Program-made: the position numbers and the translations under genes
In this document: positions 45,351-58,160 of the stretch, in pieces
Position numbering within the stretch: the stretch's first letter is position 1
Layout: every line of letters begins with the position of its first letter
Assembly: GCA_026122225.1 (NCBI GenBank)
Contig: JANEZZ010002203.1
Span: 1 to 64,000 of the forward strand
DNA from: Heloderma charlesbogerti
Lineage: Eukaryota > Chordata > Lepidosauria > Squamata > Helodermatidae
Reading direction: 5' to 3'
Length of the DNA: 64,000 nucleotides
Notes under the pieces: model-generated
Told to the model about the DNA's origin: nothing
The model's database searches: none
What the model saw: the letters and a program-made list of their open reading frames with translations, nothing else

Positions 45351-46054
45351 GAATGTATTTCCTATTTACATATTGTGGAAGTTAAGACAGGCACCTTAAA
45401 TTGCATGTTTTAGGGTGCAATCCGATGCATATTTAAACAGAAAAAAGTCCTACAATTCCCACAATATGTAAATAGGAAATACATTTCAGTGTGTACACAT
45501 CATAAAAACCAAATGTGAATGCATGACATCTTAAAGGTAATGTTGATGTTTTAATCAAGTGATTAGCTAGAGAAAAGTGGTGAAGAAATCTATGGGTTCT
45601 AGTGTCAAATTTAATTAAGTATCCACTGCATTAACATGTCCCTTTCCCCCAAGACAACGCTACTTTGAAATAACATACCTTCAATCATGCAGTAAGGTGT
45701 AAGAGTCACAAATATAAACTTGTAATTATGTTTGACCTTAACAAACAGGCCATGTCCTCTCTCAGTAGAGGAGACATATCTCATTACTTGGACTTTATTA
45801 AACAGGACTGCTAGAAGAATCCAAACTGACGTAATCCCAACCCAATTTTGTTGGCAGGAGCTTCTGTATAAAACTATGCCTGCCATGTTAAACCCTAAAA
45901 TAGAAAAAATGCACCTAATTCAAACACCCTGGCTGGGGCATGCTGGGAATTGTAGGACTTCTTTCTCTCTAAACATGCATAGGATTGCACTCTAAAACAT
46001 GTAAGTTAAGGTGCCTGTCTTAACTTCCACAATATGTAAATAGTAAATACATTC
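45351..46054. mobile_element. 704-bp element with ~110-bp terminal inverted repeats
   Basis: Left arm 45351-45461 (GAATGTATTTCCTATTTACA, GTTAAGACAGGCACCTTAA, AGGGTGCAATCCGATGCAT, AGTCCTACAATTCCC) is the reverse complement, with some mismatches, of 45944-46054. The left arm is followed by a second inverted copy of its own tip (ACAATATGTAAATAGGAAAT, to about 45483), so the left end is itself a 133-bp foldback unit. The inner arm parts match the foldback at 21207-21309. The 460 bp between have no recognised coding. No target duplication established. Confidence 0.8.
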
Positions 46055-48400
46055 TACAGTCCCAGATATTTTGCCCACATCCAACATTCACCCACACTTT
46101 CCCTTGTTCTTTCAGCTCCAGTCCTCTTCCTCTGTAGACTGGGGACAACACTGGAGCTCAGGACACTACTGGAACAGTGGCCACTTAGCTGCACTCTAAC
46201 CCCATGCTTTACTGGTATGCTTGCACCTGGTTTTGACAGAGTTGAATGCATTAGTAGCAACAGGCTGTAAAGGTGGCATGGGGACAGGGGACAACAAGGT
46301 CGATAGATGGAGGTTGCAGAGGGGGAAACTGACTGGGAGCAGAAAGGCAGTGCAACCCATGCCCATTTCATCATGAGACAATGGCAGACAAGTCTCATGA
46401 TAAAAGAGGGGGTGAGTAAATCCTGTACTTATAAGTAAACATGCACAGGATTGGTCTTTGCAGCAAGTTGGCGTTGTTTAACATGAATTAATTCAAACTT
46501 CAGAATCTACTAGGAATGATTCAGGAACTGGGTCTTTGTGAATTCCAAAACAAACTGCCCTGATCCATGTTTCCTGTAGTAATGTAAGGATCAGACTGTG
46601 CCTGGTAACAGATTAATTACTTCATCCCTGGAATGTAGACGTGAACATTCCTAGTTTGCAAGTCCAGTGTTTTCATAATGCTTGAACCTGCTAGTTTTGC
46701 TTTTGATTAAACATACCTAAGATTGCACATAGCAGCTTAAAATATGCTTTGCAAGATTCTGGTTGTCAGAATTAAATACATTAAAAAGGCCCTTGCCCTT
46801 TCCCCATAGCCCAGAAACAGACTTTGTGGAAAAGGAAGGTGGCAGTGGAGGCAATGCCTTTGGGTGCTCCCAATCCCCAATACAGTATCTTTGCCCTACC
46901 TCCCAGCTCACTCTGGTGGGGAAATGATACTCTTGTGTGCAATTTCCACTGAGGACCATGACTTCAGGGCACAAATTTCATCCAGGAGTGCTGGGAAGTG
47001 TAATCCCAGTCCAGTCCCTGGCAGGAAAAGATGCTTCACTAGGGCATGGAAGTGCGCAAAGGTACCTCTGCCACGGTCACCTCTGCCTTTCCCAGCTCCA
47101 AAGTAAGTTTCAGGGTGAAGAGGGCTTGGGACAGGAGAAAGGGGAAGTGGCTTACAAAAGCAGAGAAAGCAAAGCCTGCAAGCCCTGATCCTGCTTGCAA
47201 GCCTTTTCTCAGGGGTGCTCGCCTGTGAGAGCATCCCTGATCAAATGCCTGTGTCATCCTTAGCTGGCCATCACTTGTAAGCTTTTAAGGGCTTTTTGTT
47301 GACCACTGATGGAAATTGGAAACAGAATGCTGGAGCAGGCGGATTGGTTCAATTGAGTATGGCAATCCTTATGTTTTTGTTACTTCAATTCTTACATCCT
47401 CTGAAATACAATGTTAGAATGTTGAATTAAGAAGGCATAGGTAGTTGTAAACATTGCCAGGTACTGAAGTGACATTGCTAAAATACAGTTTTACCAAGAA
47501 TATCATAATACGAACAGGGATAATGAGAGTAAGGCCAATTTCATACTATGCAGATGTGATTAGATCAGGTGGAACAGGAAGTAATGAGGAATAATAAAGG
47601 TCTTTGGTTTCTGAAAAGCTGTCCCTCAGCTAATTTATAGTAAATGCTTCTTGACAAATGGAGCTCATTTTATAGCAGAATATGCCAATTCAGTCTTAGC
47701 AAATGAAACTTCTATGGATAGGTAGGGCTGGATTCTGGATGAAGGCTGGATAACAGCTGATGGGTCACCTAATACTAGCACTTTTTACTGCACTGCTACT
47801 GCATTACTGGGTGGGTGGAATGGAAGAATAGATAAGGCAGCTTCTTTCAAATGGTGTATGAAAAGTACAATGCAGAAGAGCCAGCGTAGGGGATACAGAT
47901 GTTCTGTGGCAAATAAGAAGAGCAGAAAATTCCTGGAGTTACTATTTACAGTTTATTAGGACTGTTGAAAACCATGCTTTTGGAACTGTGGTTTAATTTA
48001 AGAACAAGTATTCCTGATTGTTTGTGCCCATGTGACCTGTTTAGGAAGCATTGCTGTCATTCTAATGAGTTTCATTTGCCCTTAATAAAGTCAGCAAAGA
48101 GTCCGAACTGACTGGCTACGCAGTGTGATGTGAGCACTTCCACTCTAGGATCCCTGATTGAGTGAGAATGAGATTAATGGGCACTGAAGCAGTAGCAAAG
48201 GGAGGAAACGGCACAGAAAGGTAAGATTAACCCACCACCACCACAAGTGCTTATTTAGTCCACAGACCTTTCCACATATTAAGACCATATCACTACTTTC
48301 TAACCTGGAGAAAAAATGTTTTTTAAAAAATGGGGGAAGCCTTTCAAATATTCAATACTCCACCTGCAGCCTGAAAATGCTACATCATCTGAATCTTTTA
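46055..48400. other. Unannotated unique sequence
   Basis: No gene recognised. Several overlapping 60-110 residue frames at 46860-47260 have no motif that I know and no splice or promoter context. Confidence 0.45.
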
Positions 48401-48411
48401 ATCATATAGTT

Positions 48412-48762
48412 CAGTGGTGGGTAACCTCAGAGCTGAGGACCAAATCTGGCCCTCCTGTGGTCCCAGAGTTCCCCAGATGGTCCCACCCCTTCCTCTGTCC
48501 CCACCCTCTTTTCCCCAACCATAGTTGGTTTGGTGGTTTCCCAGTTTTTGCATAGTTTTTCCCCCATCCTAAAAAGTAGGCATACCTATCCTTAGTTACT
48601 GGTAGTAACAGCTTTAAGCTACCATATGTATTTTGGCTCACCCCTTTGCCTCTGAATCTATCCCCTTTGCTTTTAGGCCACATCTACCACTGGACTGTCG
48701 CCCCCAGGAGCTTCTCCAAAATTAAATTCAGCCCTCAGACATGGAAGAGGTTCCTCACCCCG
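48412..48762. mobile_element. hAT-like element, CAGTGGTGGGTAAC tip
   Basis: Left tip CAGTGGTGGGTAACCTC and right tip GAGGTTCCTCACCCCG are imperfect inverted repeats. Flanking 8-mers ATATAGTT (48404-48411) and ATATAGCG (48763-48770) agree at 6 of 8. 351 bp, non-coding. Confidence 0.72.
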
Positions 48763-48770
48763 ATATAGCG

Positions 48771-51630
48771 CAACTCTAATTGCCGTTGGATGAATACAAC
48801 AATTTGCTGATAGTAACTTGCCACAATGTTCAATTTATCACTTGGTAAGCCAGATGTGTAACATCATGCCATGCATAGAGAAGAATGTTATCACCTATCT
48901 GTGCACCTGAGCAGAGCTCTACAGAAACAAGAAGCAAATTCTCACCACTGGTGAGACACTACATAGAGTACATACAGGTGACCAAACTGTCTCAGAGTGA
49001 GCTTTCTCAATCCAATGTAGCTTTGTCGACTATAACATCCTACCAAGTGGTACAGAACATCTTATCATACATCAGGTGCAGCACAATGGTTGTATGTAAC
49101 CCATTCTCTAGACTGGATGATTGACTTACTGAGTGGTGGACAAGCACATCTTGATAAATTATCACCTGATAACTGGTATTCTCTATTTATTTTCTACTGA
49201 TCTTGAATCACTGCCATGCCCATGTACCACTGATGATAAATAATTCATGGAAAAACATTAAGCTACCCACAGTTTAGTTCAGGTTAAATCAAGTCAAGCA
49301 GTAAAGACTTGCAAATAAAATGTCTTTCTCCCTTATGGTGGCTTTTCTCTGCTTTTCCCATTTATTATCAGTTTCACATTAGCCAGTGGATGCTAATGGT
49401 ATCTGAATATTAGAGAGACAGTAACAGGATTGTCTGTGATCCAGCTGTGACTAATATAAGCAAGCATCCATTTCCCCACTTTAGTAAATGAAAGAGTAAC
49501 ATTTCTAGCATTCTCTCTCTTTTAATTAGCTAGGGCAGAGTTTTTCAGGCACCTGATAACTTAGACACATTTTTTAATGAATTAAAAGTGAATGGAAACC
49601 TCACACTCTACTTTCAAGTACATCCACTTCCAGAGGAACCTGGCCCTAGTTTCTGCATGAGCAGAGATGCTGGTGAACTTCTCCAAGTGGAGAGGAGAGA
49701 TTTTCAAGCCCCTGAATATTTCTCAGGCTCGAATTTTCATCCAAACTGGAGAAGAACTGCCACGTCCACCACCTGTCCCTTCTACTCCCCACCATCTCTG
49801 CCAGCCCTCTACCACTCACAGTACTTTCACCTTTCCCTTTCCTTCCCAGGCAAGTGGAAGTGGTGGGAGCAGCACGCATAACACATGGGGAAAGAAGAAG
49901 AGGGAGGGTTTCCCCCTTTCTGTCACCCCAACACAGGGGTGTCAGGGTGATGGAGAAGGATGGAGCATCTTCATACACCTTCTATGGCTCCTCTCACTGC
50001 AACTGCTTGCCAGGTAAGTGAAGGAAAGGGAGAAGTGGGTTTTGTGGGGAGGGTCTGGCAGCAAGGACTCAAAGTCTCAAAAACAAAAGAAGATATAACT
50101 CCTCTGAGCTGTGTGTGTGGTGTGTATGTTAAATTGTACTATTTCCAAGACAATTCAGAATGGGTTTAGGAGAGTTCACCCACGTCTGTGCATGACTTAC
50201 TATTCTGAACAGACCTCCCAATTTGGATAGAGATAAGCCCAAACCAGGGACTCATACAGAGTTGAAAGAGGTGGCCTCTTGGAGGTGGGTAATTCTGCTG
50301 TGTCTCTGCATCAGGAGTGATCCAATGATTCTGAACTTTTTTACATAAGGCTGTTAATCAGATGTTAATTGGCTGTATCTACTTTCGGTTTCGTTGCGGA
50401 ATTGAGATCTGAGCACTACACGAAGGGCTTTTCCTTTCCTGCTTTTTCCACGACATATCCTCTAGACAGCCCTGTGGTATAGTGGAATAGCATAAACACA
50501 CAAGTGAAAAAAGCATTTTCTTTCACTTTTATAATTAAATACAGAGTTTCCCCCTGCTCCAAAAACACTAGCTGAAAATGCTGTTTAGAAACAGAAGCGA
50601 AACTGGAGGGTCACGACATTGTCTAAAGAACCCATAAACAACTGTGAGTGGGTAAGGATGATGGGCACGGTAAATGCCTCATGTAGAAACGCCTCCAATC
50701 ACACCTAATGACTGCCCCCCTTCCTGCAGCAGAGGCTCTCTAGAAGGAGTCGAGGCCACACAGTAGATGTTACAGAGACACAGTGGACAGTGTTATCTGT
50801 GGATGGGTGCTGGGAGCAAGCAAGCATCCTTAAATATTTAATTTCTCATGGCACACTATCATGTCCTGGGACCGAGTTTTGAAATGACAGACACAGCGAA
50901 TTAAAAAGCAATTATTGTGGTGCTGCAGTAGTCTCCTATGGCTACTCCTGGTGGCACGTTGTGGTGATAAGTGATTGTAAATGTTTGCAGACTCTTTTCA
51001 GTTTATCTAGAAAAGCCTAGGAAAAACAGAGGGTAAAATTCTAGTGTTGCGTTCATGCATATCCCCCGAGAAGAATGCCGTTTTATGTATCAAGTCTTTC
51101 ACACCTTAAAACTTTCAAAGCATGAAAAATATACCTTTTCAAAGCTCACTGTTCCCCAAAGCACACCAAAGACTTCATGTCATTTTATCCTCAGCTAACA
51201 GTGTGACTGGAGACATCTGAACCCTGGAGACAAACTATTAGGTCTTTGATGGAGGTTGCATCAGATTCTTTTCTGCCTTCAGGCACGTTTGCATTATAGC
51301 AAACAAACCCGCTTGGAATACCAGAATAATAAATATTGGTTTGTTTCAGGGGCGTTTCAAAGTATCTTTTATGAAAGATGCATTGTATAATATGGTTCAG
51401 AAGAAGATGGGTATTTAGTCTTAAAAGACTAAAACAGGACTAGGTTGTACAGCCTGAATTTGGGGTTAAAATATTGGGTTTCTGTGAGAAAATTATTCCC
51501 ACTTGGCTATGATCACAAAATATGTTTATTCTGATAAACCTGACTGTTCCCCCCACCCCCATTTTTATTAGTAGCACCTGTTCTGCTAGATGGGGACAGA
51601 GGAATCCCCACTCCCAATTCCTACCACATA
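48771..51630. other. Unannotated unique sequence
   Basis: No gene or well-supported repeat recognised. Short frames at 49588-50017 lack recognisable domains. Confidence 0.45.
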
Positions 51631-51641
51631 AAGGCACAGAG

Positions 51642-51793
51642 GCAGAGGATGGGATGGCTAGATAGCATCACCAATGCAATGAATATGAACTTGAGCACGC
51701 TCCGGGAGAGAGTGCAGGACAGGAAGGCCTGGCGTGCTATGGTCCATGGGGTCACGAAGAGTCGGACACAACTGAACGACTGAACAACAACAG
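51642..51793 (+). mobile_element. BovB 3' end (plus), 152 bp, with 11-bp TSD
   Basis: Sense-strand BovB tail: AGCACGCTCCGGGAGAGAGT, GGAAGGCCTGGCGTGCTATG, AGAGTCGGACACAACTGAAC, ending CGACTGAACAACAACA. The 11-mer AAGGCACAGAG flanks it (51631-51641 and 51794-51804), showing a target-primed insertion that was extremely 5'-truncated. Its 3' end is intact. Confidence 0.9.
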
Positions 51794-51859
51794 AAGGCAC
51801 AGAGATCACAGATGGTTTAAATGAAATTCGGGGAACATTTCATAATAACATGGAGGCCA

Positions 51860-52725
51860 TCATTTCACGTTTATCTATTTATCTGTTTAATTTATCTATT
51901 AAAACATCCTTCATCCTTGTGGATACCAGGTCAGTGAACAAAAAGATAATTAAAACAAGACAAAATGCAATAGAAATACTAAAACAGCATAATCATAATC
52001 AAGCAGAGAAGGTAGCAAATACAACAGAACAGCTAGTTAAAATTAAAATGCCTGGGTTCTGAGCAGAGGCCCAAATGACTGCAATATTTGCAACAGTCAC
52101 ACCTCCACAGGGAGAGTATTCCATAATCAGGGTGCCACAGCAGAGAAGGCTGTCACATAATGTACCCAAGGTAGTTGAAGAAGAGCCTCTCCTGATGATC
52201 TTAAAAAATGAGCAGGTTGATATCGGGACAGGTACCCCTGCACATATTTGGGTCCCAAGCTGTTTAGGGCTTTAAAGGCAAGCACAAGCACCCTGAATTG
52301 GGCCCAGAAACCAAGAGACAGCCAGTGCAGCCCTTTCAGAATCAGTTTAAAATGATTCCATCTGGCTGTATTGGTTACCAATTGGCAGTGACATTCTGTA
52401 CTAGCTCAAGCTTCCGGGACATCTTCAAGGGCAGCTCCATGTACAATGCATCACAGTAATCCAATCAGGAGGTTACCAGAGTATGAACCACTATTCCTGT
52501 CCAGGAACATTTGTGGCTGGCAAATCAGCCAAAGGCACACCTAGCACTAAGGCTAGCTGTGAAAATGCTAGATCAAGGAGTACCCCATGCTACATAGCTG
52601 CTCTCTCAGATGGAGTGTAACCATATCTTGAACAGGTGGCGCACCCAGTTCCCACACTTCATCATGTCAGTATTCAATTTCAGTTTATTGGCCCTCATCC
52701 AGCCCATTACCTAATCCAGGAGTGG
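51860..52725 (-). mobile_element. L2-like LINE 3' fragment (minus)
   Basis: Begins with a degenerate TTTATCTATTTATCTGTTTA tail. Minus-strand frame 52381-52127 reads ARWNHFKLILKGLHWLSLGF and FRVLVLAFKALNSLGPKYVQ, the HWLP region of the L2 C-terminus. Farther in, GTTACCAATTGGCAGTGAC and TTTATTGGCCCTCATCCAGC match the upstream parts of the 5826 copy. Old, with many indels. Confidence 0.8.
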
Positions 52726-55700
52726 GCAACGCTCCCGCTGGCTGTCATGGCAGCCATGAAGTCTTCAGATGGATTCCCAGAGACTGTGATGTTGCCACAG
52801 TAAGTCCAGAAATTGGTGTGCAGGATCGATTGTGTGCAGTCTTTTCTCCCCCATTGTCACTGTCCCTCCCTGGCTGGTCAACAGCAGAGTGTTTCTGATT
52901 GACCCCACCCACATGATTCTGGCCTGTCAAACATTGCCATGTTACCTAGTAAAGTGGCTCCCTCACTACACTGACATATGGAGGGGGCCTGACTTACTAG
53001 ATTTTAAAACTGCATTCATTTAATTTTTCATTTAATATCACCCCTGTGGTCAGCCCATGGTGAACCTTAAAGGCCATGCCTCCAGCCACTTACAGCGGAT
53101 CTGTATTTCTTTTAACTAATTCATCATTTTATTAAAAGGGCTGGAAAAATTGGTGATCCTTTAAAAAAAGAAATCAAAACTTACCTGAAATGGCAAAAGC
53201 TATTTCAGGTAATCTCTAGCCTCTACTGTAAGTTTGACTATTTATGTTCTTTCCATTTCCTTTACAGGGGCAATTGTTTGGAAAAAGAAATTGTCGCCCC
53301 TGTAGCCTGGTCATATGGGCAGCCATTTCTTTTTCTGTGTAATTGTCCCTGTAAAGGAAATGGAAACAATGTGATTTCCCTTCCTTCACTACCCAGAGAC
53401 ATTTGAAGTCTCAATTTGTGCTGCTTAACAGGCAACTCAGCTCAGCTGCTGCAGGGTCTTGCCTTTGTCTGGCTTTATTACATTAAAAAAAGAAAGAAAG
53501 GTAGACCAATTGGCCAACCACCTTGGGTCCTCATCTCATGGTAAGTATCCCACTTCACCTACCAGAAGGGAATTGCAATGTAAACCCTATTTATCATGAA
53601 TTTAATTTGATTGAGGGGTTGGATGAGAAATGGTTTGGATGAGAAATTAATTGATTTATCTTCTGTGAAATTTAAATACTGGTAATTATTTGCAGATTTT
53701 CATATATACATATAAATTAACATACACATATTCTATATAGATTGGTGCCCGCTTTCATCTTCTTTTTCAGTGGTGCCACATGACATGCCCTCTTTTTTGG
53801 CAACTGGCTATCCTAGGCTGAACATGCTTAGAAGCCTCTATCCAATCAGTAACCTTACCCTGGCCTACCTAAATATTTTAAAGGTCCATCTTACCTAGCA
53901 TACATATGTAAACTTTTACTTATGCCTGGTTAACAGTAAACAATAAAAATTTAGAAAATTAAATTTCACTAGTGCAGTCAATCAGTAAAATGGGTAATTT
54001 TTCTAGCTGGTTACTCCTTTTACAAATATTTAATTCCTTGATAATTCCTTCATATGCATGTTATATGTTTTGTGATTTGATGTGTGGTCTATGGATGAGA
54101 TCATGTGCTTGCATTATTGGCTTTGCACATATTTCTAGATCTTGTTTTATGCTTGTGGCACATTGTACTAGTCTCTGGATTATGTTGGATTGATAGTGGA
54201 GTCTTCATTTAAACTGTGGCACCTACTTTCTTCTTCAGTTACAGTTCCACCCCTGGAACAAGCCAAATCATTTAATGACTTGATAATTTCTTACATGCAC
54301 TGAAACCACAGCTTTCTCCTTTTCTATTTTATGCCAATCTTCCTATAAAACTTACACCTTTATCTCCCAGCATCTGGATGTGCTTCTGGGTGACAAGATA
54401 ACACTTGTCACCATGGGACATTAATATGGATCCTTGGGTTTGACATAGTAGTAAAACTAAACACATTTCCTATTAGTTTCTAGCATTTTCCCCAGCAAAT
54501 ACTGCCTTATTGGATTTTATTTTCAATGGACAAAATTCTATTTTCTCTTTATCTAAGCAAGGTACTTGGTACTTAATATCAGAATAAACCTGAAAGGCCT
54601 GATACCATGAACTCTTCATATGGTTTTTGCTGAAGCAAACCACTCAGCAAAGGCCTGCAAACTATAAATGTACCCATAAAAATATCAGCATGATTGATCT
54701 CTGTAGCAACATTTACAAGAGACACCATCTGTGTTCAAATAGGTAGACTGATTAGCAAATAGTGCATTCCAGAATGGATTTAATTTTTTAAAAATCTAAA
54801 AATCTGGAGTCACCATGTTATTACAAGGAAAACTGCACTTGCCCATATAAAATGTAATTCCTTAACCACCCACTATAAAATATTAACTATTAAACATAAT
54901 ATATTAAACAGTATTAGAGTTGCCACAGAAATTTTACTTAAATTTAAAACTGAAATGAATTTGTTTTATCCTCCTGAAGTGAAATATCTGATGGCCTTTG
55001 AGGGAAACTAAAATTAGTTATAAGACCAACTAAATTTTCAGGGTGGGAGGGTTCACACACATGACATAGCTTCCCATTGTTCATTTATTTTCTCTACCAG
55101 CAGATTTGGAGAAAGGTATGCAATGAAGGTTGTTCTAAAATATCCCCCCCCCCCACACACACACACACTCAATTTTGCTGCCTTATTAATGGTCTGTGAA
55201 ATTTGGGTGAGGGGAATGGGACTTTGGTAATTTTCAAGGTGGAAGCAATATCCAGTCAAACTTAGTGATAGCAGTGATGTTCTTCGTGTTGCCTGGTGGT
55301 CACCATTTCCCCCACAGTCCTCCACACAACATCATCATGTAGTGTCATGCTGAGGGGACCTCTGGGGAAAAATTCTGGCTACCAGCAAACAAGAAGAGTG
55401 CCTCATCTGCAAAACAGGTGGCAATGACTAAAGATGAGTGCAGGATGGTATTTGTGTGGCACCTTTAGCTGCCCCGACACACAAACCCCCCATTTTGAGC
55501 TGAAAATTAATTTGCTGTCAGCCTCAGGTGTAATTTATACCTAGTTAGCCTTGAGTATATACATAGAGCTGTGTGCGAATGCCCTCTCAACATTCTCCAC
55601 CCTGTATGTGGACATTTCAGCAAATTTCTCCAGGGAGAGGGGAAATTCTCCAGGGGTTTCATGGAGGTGGGGCTTGCCATTAGCCAGTAGCACAACTTCT

Positions 55701-56795
55701 TTCTTTTGTCCTACAGTTTGGGGTTTGATTGTTTTTTGCTGCTGCTACAGTTGGCAGCAGCAGCAACTGTGTTGGCAGCCTTGCCACCATTTTGCACCCT
55801 ACACAATTCCCCGGATCTTGTGTTGTTCCAAGGCACTGGGGCAGGGGAGGAAATGGTGGCCACCACAAAAAAAAATTTAAAAAGTGGAGAATATTCGGAC
55901 AAAATTCTTCAGTGTGGCCTTCTTCTCCTCAGGTGTGGGCAAGAAAAAAAATGTGAACTTTTCTCAGGGAAAAAAACAACTTCTGAAAAATTTTGCCTCA
56001 AATCTAGACTATTTAGCAGAACTCCTGCTGAGGTGAAACTGAAAAGGGCCTTTTCAGAATTTGCCTTTAGATTTCTTCTTTTTTACATTGGAAAGACAAT
56101 CAGATATTTCACTAAATATTCTGTTTTTGTTATGGCAGAAGTAGAAACAGAGAGCATATCTCAAAAACATATAAGATGGCCATCAATATCACTTGTGACA
56201 GTGCCATAAAATCCTTAAATACCTTCACGAGAGCCATATCATGAAGTCATGAAGGGCCACACTGTCCTCATTTTAGACCATAAATGTGATCATACTTCAA
56301 AATCACCATATCACTAATTCTACACATTGGTTGCTGGTGCACATCCTGGAAGATGTAGTTAGTTTTGTCTGATGCTGGGCCTAAGGCAGCCTTAGGGAAG
56401 GAGACAGAGAGTGAAGCAGGAGGCATGATTCCCAGAGACTGGGAACTGAGCTGGGAAATCCCACATCTGGGTAAGAGCCAGTCTGCACAGAGCTAGGAGC
56501 CAAGCAATCAAATTCGCAATTGTTTGTTGCCCAGGCAAAATCTCAACCTGATCTGGAAGCTTTTATAGCCCGAACAGGTCAGGAGAAACCAAAGGGTGAG
56601 CTGAGATACTCTGGATCCTAAGAGTATACCATAACTGAAGATTCCTTCAGGCTAGCAGCCTGGGCCACTCTGCCTATGAGGCAGCAGCACATAGACCCAA
56701 CCAATCCTTGTTCTAACCCTGGTGACTCCTCACAACTTAGCCCTGGTGCTAATATTACCTAAGTGGTGTGGAAGCTGCTTCTGGGTTGGTCTTTG
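52726..56795. other. Unique sequence with two short foldbacks and a hAT-like left tip
   Basis: CCAGGAGTGGGCAACGCTCC near 52718 looks like a hAT-type tip without a clear partner. Foldbacks lie at 53182-53208 and 53250-53366. A poly-C plus (CA)n tract is at 55144-55170. A 167-residue plus frame at 55706-56209 has no recognised domain. No gene is supported. Confidence 0.5.
53250..53366. repeat. Foldback, 42-bp arms
   Basis: Left arm 53250-53291 (TTTCCATTTCCTTTACAGGG, ending AAAAAGAAAT) and right arm 53325-53366 (ATTTCTTTTTCTGTG, ending AAAGGAAATGGAAA) are reverse complements with a handful of mismatches around a 33-base loop. Just upstream, ACCTGAAAT (53181-53189) pairs with ATTTCAGGT (53201-53209) in a second small hairpin. 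Confidence 0.8.
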
Positions 56796-56797
56796 GC

Positions 56798-56845
56798 ACC
56801 ACTGTTTATTTATTATTAGATGTATAGCCTGCCTTTGCTCCAAGA
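56798..56845 (-). mobile_element. Short L2-like 3' tail (minus)
   Basis: GTTTATTTATTATTAGATGT followed by AGCCTGCCTTTGCTCC resembles the reversed L2-type tail, immediately next to the CR1 B end. Weak and short. Confidence 0.4.
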
Positions 56846-57178
56846 AATTCATAGAATCATAGAATAGTAGGGTTGGAAGGGGCCTACAAGACCATCAAGT
56901 CCAACCCTCTGCTCAATGTAGGAATCCAAGTCAAAGCATCCCTGACAAGTGGCTGTCCAACTTCATTTTGAATGCCTCCAGTGTGGGAGAGCCCACCACC
57001 TCCCTCGGCCGTTGGTTCCATTGTCGTATTGCTCTAACAGTCAGGAAGTTTTTCCTGATATTCACCCGGAACCTGGCTTCCTGTAACTTGAGCCCATTAT
57101 TCTGTGTCTTGCACTCTTGAGAAGAGATCCTGGCCTTCCTGTCTGTGACAACCTTTCAAGTACTTGAAGAGCACTATC

Positions 57179-58021
57179 CTATCTCCCCCTCTGTCTTCTC
57201 TTCTCAAGGCTAAACATGCCCAGTTCTTTCAGTCTCTCCTCCCAGGGCTTTGTTTCCAGTCCCCTGATCATCTTCATTGCCCTCCTCTGAACCCTCTCCA
57301 GTTTGTCTGCATTCTTCTTCAAGTGTGGTGCCCAGAACTGGACACAGTACTCCAGATGAGGCCTAACCAGTGCTGAGTAGAGGGGAACTAGTACTTCCCG
57401 GGATTTGGAAGCTATACTTCTATTAATGCAGCCCAAAATAGCATATGCCTTTTCTTGCAGGCACATCATATTGTTGGCTCATATTCAGCTTGTGATGGAC
57501 AACAATTCCAAGATCCTTCTTGCTTGTAGTATTGTTGAGCCAAGTATCGCCCATCTTGTAACTGTGCATTTGGTTTCTTTTTCTAGGTGCAGAACTTGGC
57601 ATTTATCCCTATTAAATGTCATTCTGTTCTTTTCTGCCCAGCGCTCCAGCCTATCAAGATCACTTTGAACGTTGTTTCTGTCTTCCAGGGTATTACCTAT
57701 CCCACCCCCTTTATGTCATCTGCAAATCTGATAAGCATTCCCTGCACCTCCTCATCCAAGTCATTAATAAAAATGTTGAAGAGCACTGGGCCCAAGACTA
57801 AGCCCTGCGGTACCCCACTCGTTACCTCTCCCCAGTTTGAGAAGATCCCATTGATAAGACTCCCTTTGAGTCTGATTCTGTAGCCAACTGTGGATCCACC
57901 TGATAGGTGTTTCATCTAGCCCACTTTTAGCTAGTTCACTAATCAGGATATCACAGGGCACTTTGTCGAAAGCTTTGCTGAAGTCGAAGTATAGTATGTC
58001 CACAGCATTGCCACAGAACAC
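57179..58021 (-). pseudogene. CR1 B reverse transcriptase core and C-terminus remnant
   Basis: Frame 58021-57764 reads DILYFDFSKAFDKVPCDILI and [20 protein letters not shown]. Frame 57915-57697 continues [20 protein letters not shown] and [12 protein letters not shown], with the catalytic FADD box intact. Frame 57469-57179 ends with [20 protein letters not shown] and [20 protein letters not shown]. The three lie in different frames, so indels have broken the gene, and it is separated from its N-terminus by the BovB. Confidence 0.92.
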
Positions 58022-58031
58022 AAGGGAGGTT
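58020..58031. repeat. BovB target-site duplication, left copy
   Basis: ACAAGGGAGGTT, identical to 60841-60852, immediately before the BovB tail. Confidence 0.93.
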
Positions 58032-58160
58032 GTTGTTGTTGTTCAGTCGTTCAGTTGTGTCCGACTCTTTATGACCCCATGGACCAGAGCACGCCAGGCC
58101 TTCCTGTCCTGAGCTCTCTCCCGGAGTGTGCTCAAGTCCATATTCATTGCATTGGTGATG

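Noticed and set aside
55706..56209. 167-residue plus-strand frame
   Set aside because: No recognised motif, unusual composition from CAG/GCT and A-runs, no splice or promoter context, and other phases are also open over part of it.
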